Source: an uncultured Paraburkholderia sp.
GTDB taxonomy: Bacteria > Pseudomonadota > Gammaproteobacteria > Burkholderiales > Burkholderiaceae
DNA length: 5,181 bases
Direction of reading: 5' to 3'
Assembly (NCBI GenBank): GCA_937917025.1
Contig: CALFSF010000423.1
Location: 1 to 5,181, forward strand
A program made the position numbers and the translations under genes. Under the pieces are notes generated by a model. That model was given only the letters and a program-made list of their open reading frames with translations, did no database searches and was not told the origin of the DNA. This document shows positions 4,868-5,181 of this stretch, piece after piece (positions within the stretch are counted from its first letter, which is position 1; each line of letters opens with the position of its first letter).

Positions 4868-5181
4868 ATGGAATCCGCACCGCGGCAATTGATTTACGTG
4901 ACTCGCGATCCAAGCGCGGACCTGAATTCGCGCTTTCACGAGCGCGGCTGGCATGTGGAAGTGGTCAATTCGGCGCGGGACGTTCGTCGCGCTGTGCGTG
5001 CCGGTACGGCAGCCGGCGGCCTGCTCGACCTGTAGAGCCGTTTTCAGCCGCATGAAATCGTCGGGTTCGAGTCGTGCCTGACGATGCCCAATGTCGGCTG
5101 GGTAGCCGCCACCACGCCAGGCCAGCTGCAGGATGCAGCGCTGCGCCGTCTGGTGCGCGACTACTGTTTCGATTACGTAAC
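4868..5181 (+). pseudogene. Sigma-54-dependent Fis-family regulator (VpsR-like N-terminus), partial, with in-frame TAG at codon 56
   Basis: The start ATG (4868) has AGAGGA eight bases upstream. The first 55 codons (beginning M-E-S-A-P-R-Q-L-I-Y-V-T-R-D) end at TAG 5033-5035. The same frame then stays open for 48 more codons to the window edge (S-R-F-Q-P-H-E-I, then P-N-V-G-W-V-A-A-T-T-P-G-Q-L and R-D-Y-C-F-D-Y-V). The text on both sides reads as one continuous receiver-like N-terminal domain. I recall such a domain at the start of Burkholderia sigma-54 activators with VpsR-type N-termini, where this position is Ser. TCG to TAG is one base (5034). The AAA+ and helix-turn-helix domains would lie outside the window. 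A restart at the in-frame ATG 5084 would lose most of this domain. It is probably the activator of the divergent operon. The family call is from memory of the N-terminus; the continuous frame is directly visible. Confidence 0.6.

Noticed and set aside
4838..5053. Minus-strand frame of 71 codons opposite the regulator
   Set aside because: The plus-strand frame shows continuous domain-like sequence with a ribosome site, so this is its antisense.

Overview
The window looks like a chromosomal segment of a high-GC betaproteobacterium, most likely Burkholderiaceae (Burkholderia, Paraburkholderia or Caballeronia). I infer this from codon usage, from the style of the signal peptides, and from a partial plus-strand gene whose N-terminus resembles sigma-54 (Fis-family) regulators I know from that group. 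No database search was possible.

Minus strand, read from position 4326 down to 1: a tightly packed run of six genes, all encoding exported proteins. In transcription order they are: (1) a 148-aa secreted protein with two Arg-Gly-Gly motifs; (2) a 168-aa secreted protein; (3) a 210-aa secreted protein with three copies of a 29-residue Gly/Asn repeat; (4) a 526-aa secreted protein with a long Ser/Asn/Ala/Thr-rich region followed by three copies of the same repeat; (5) a C39-family cysteine peptidase; (6) the first 89 codons of another exported protein, cut by the window edge. A small and a large three-repeat protein followed by a C39 peptidase is the logic of the Pseudomonas Fap functional-amyloid operon (FapB, FapC, FapD). 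I read this as a diverged Fap-like fibre-assembly locus. Genes 1, 2 and 6 do not match Fap proteins that I can name. A perfect 12-bp GC stem-loop separates the large repeat protein from the peptidase.

Positions 4327-4867 form a 541-bp A-rich divergent control region. It holds a near-consensus sigma-54 (-24/-12) promoter facing the operon, with a predicted 17-nt leader. Next to it is an IHF-like site, and about 110 bp upstream of the predicted start is a perfect 7+2+7 palindrome placed like an enhancer. Part of that palindrome recurs just upstream of the divergent regulator.

Plus strand, 4868 to the end: the start of a putative sigma-54-dependent enhancer-binding regulator. Its frame is open to the window edge except for one in-frame TAG at codon 56, which suggests a nonsense mutation or a base error. 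If the stop is real, the activator of the operon could be lost in this strain. Proposed model: the divergent regulator binds the palindrome, activates RNA polymerase with sigma-54, and turns on secretion and assembly of a surface amyloid made of the two repeat proteins and processed by the C39 peptidase.
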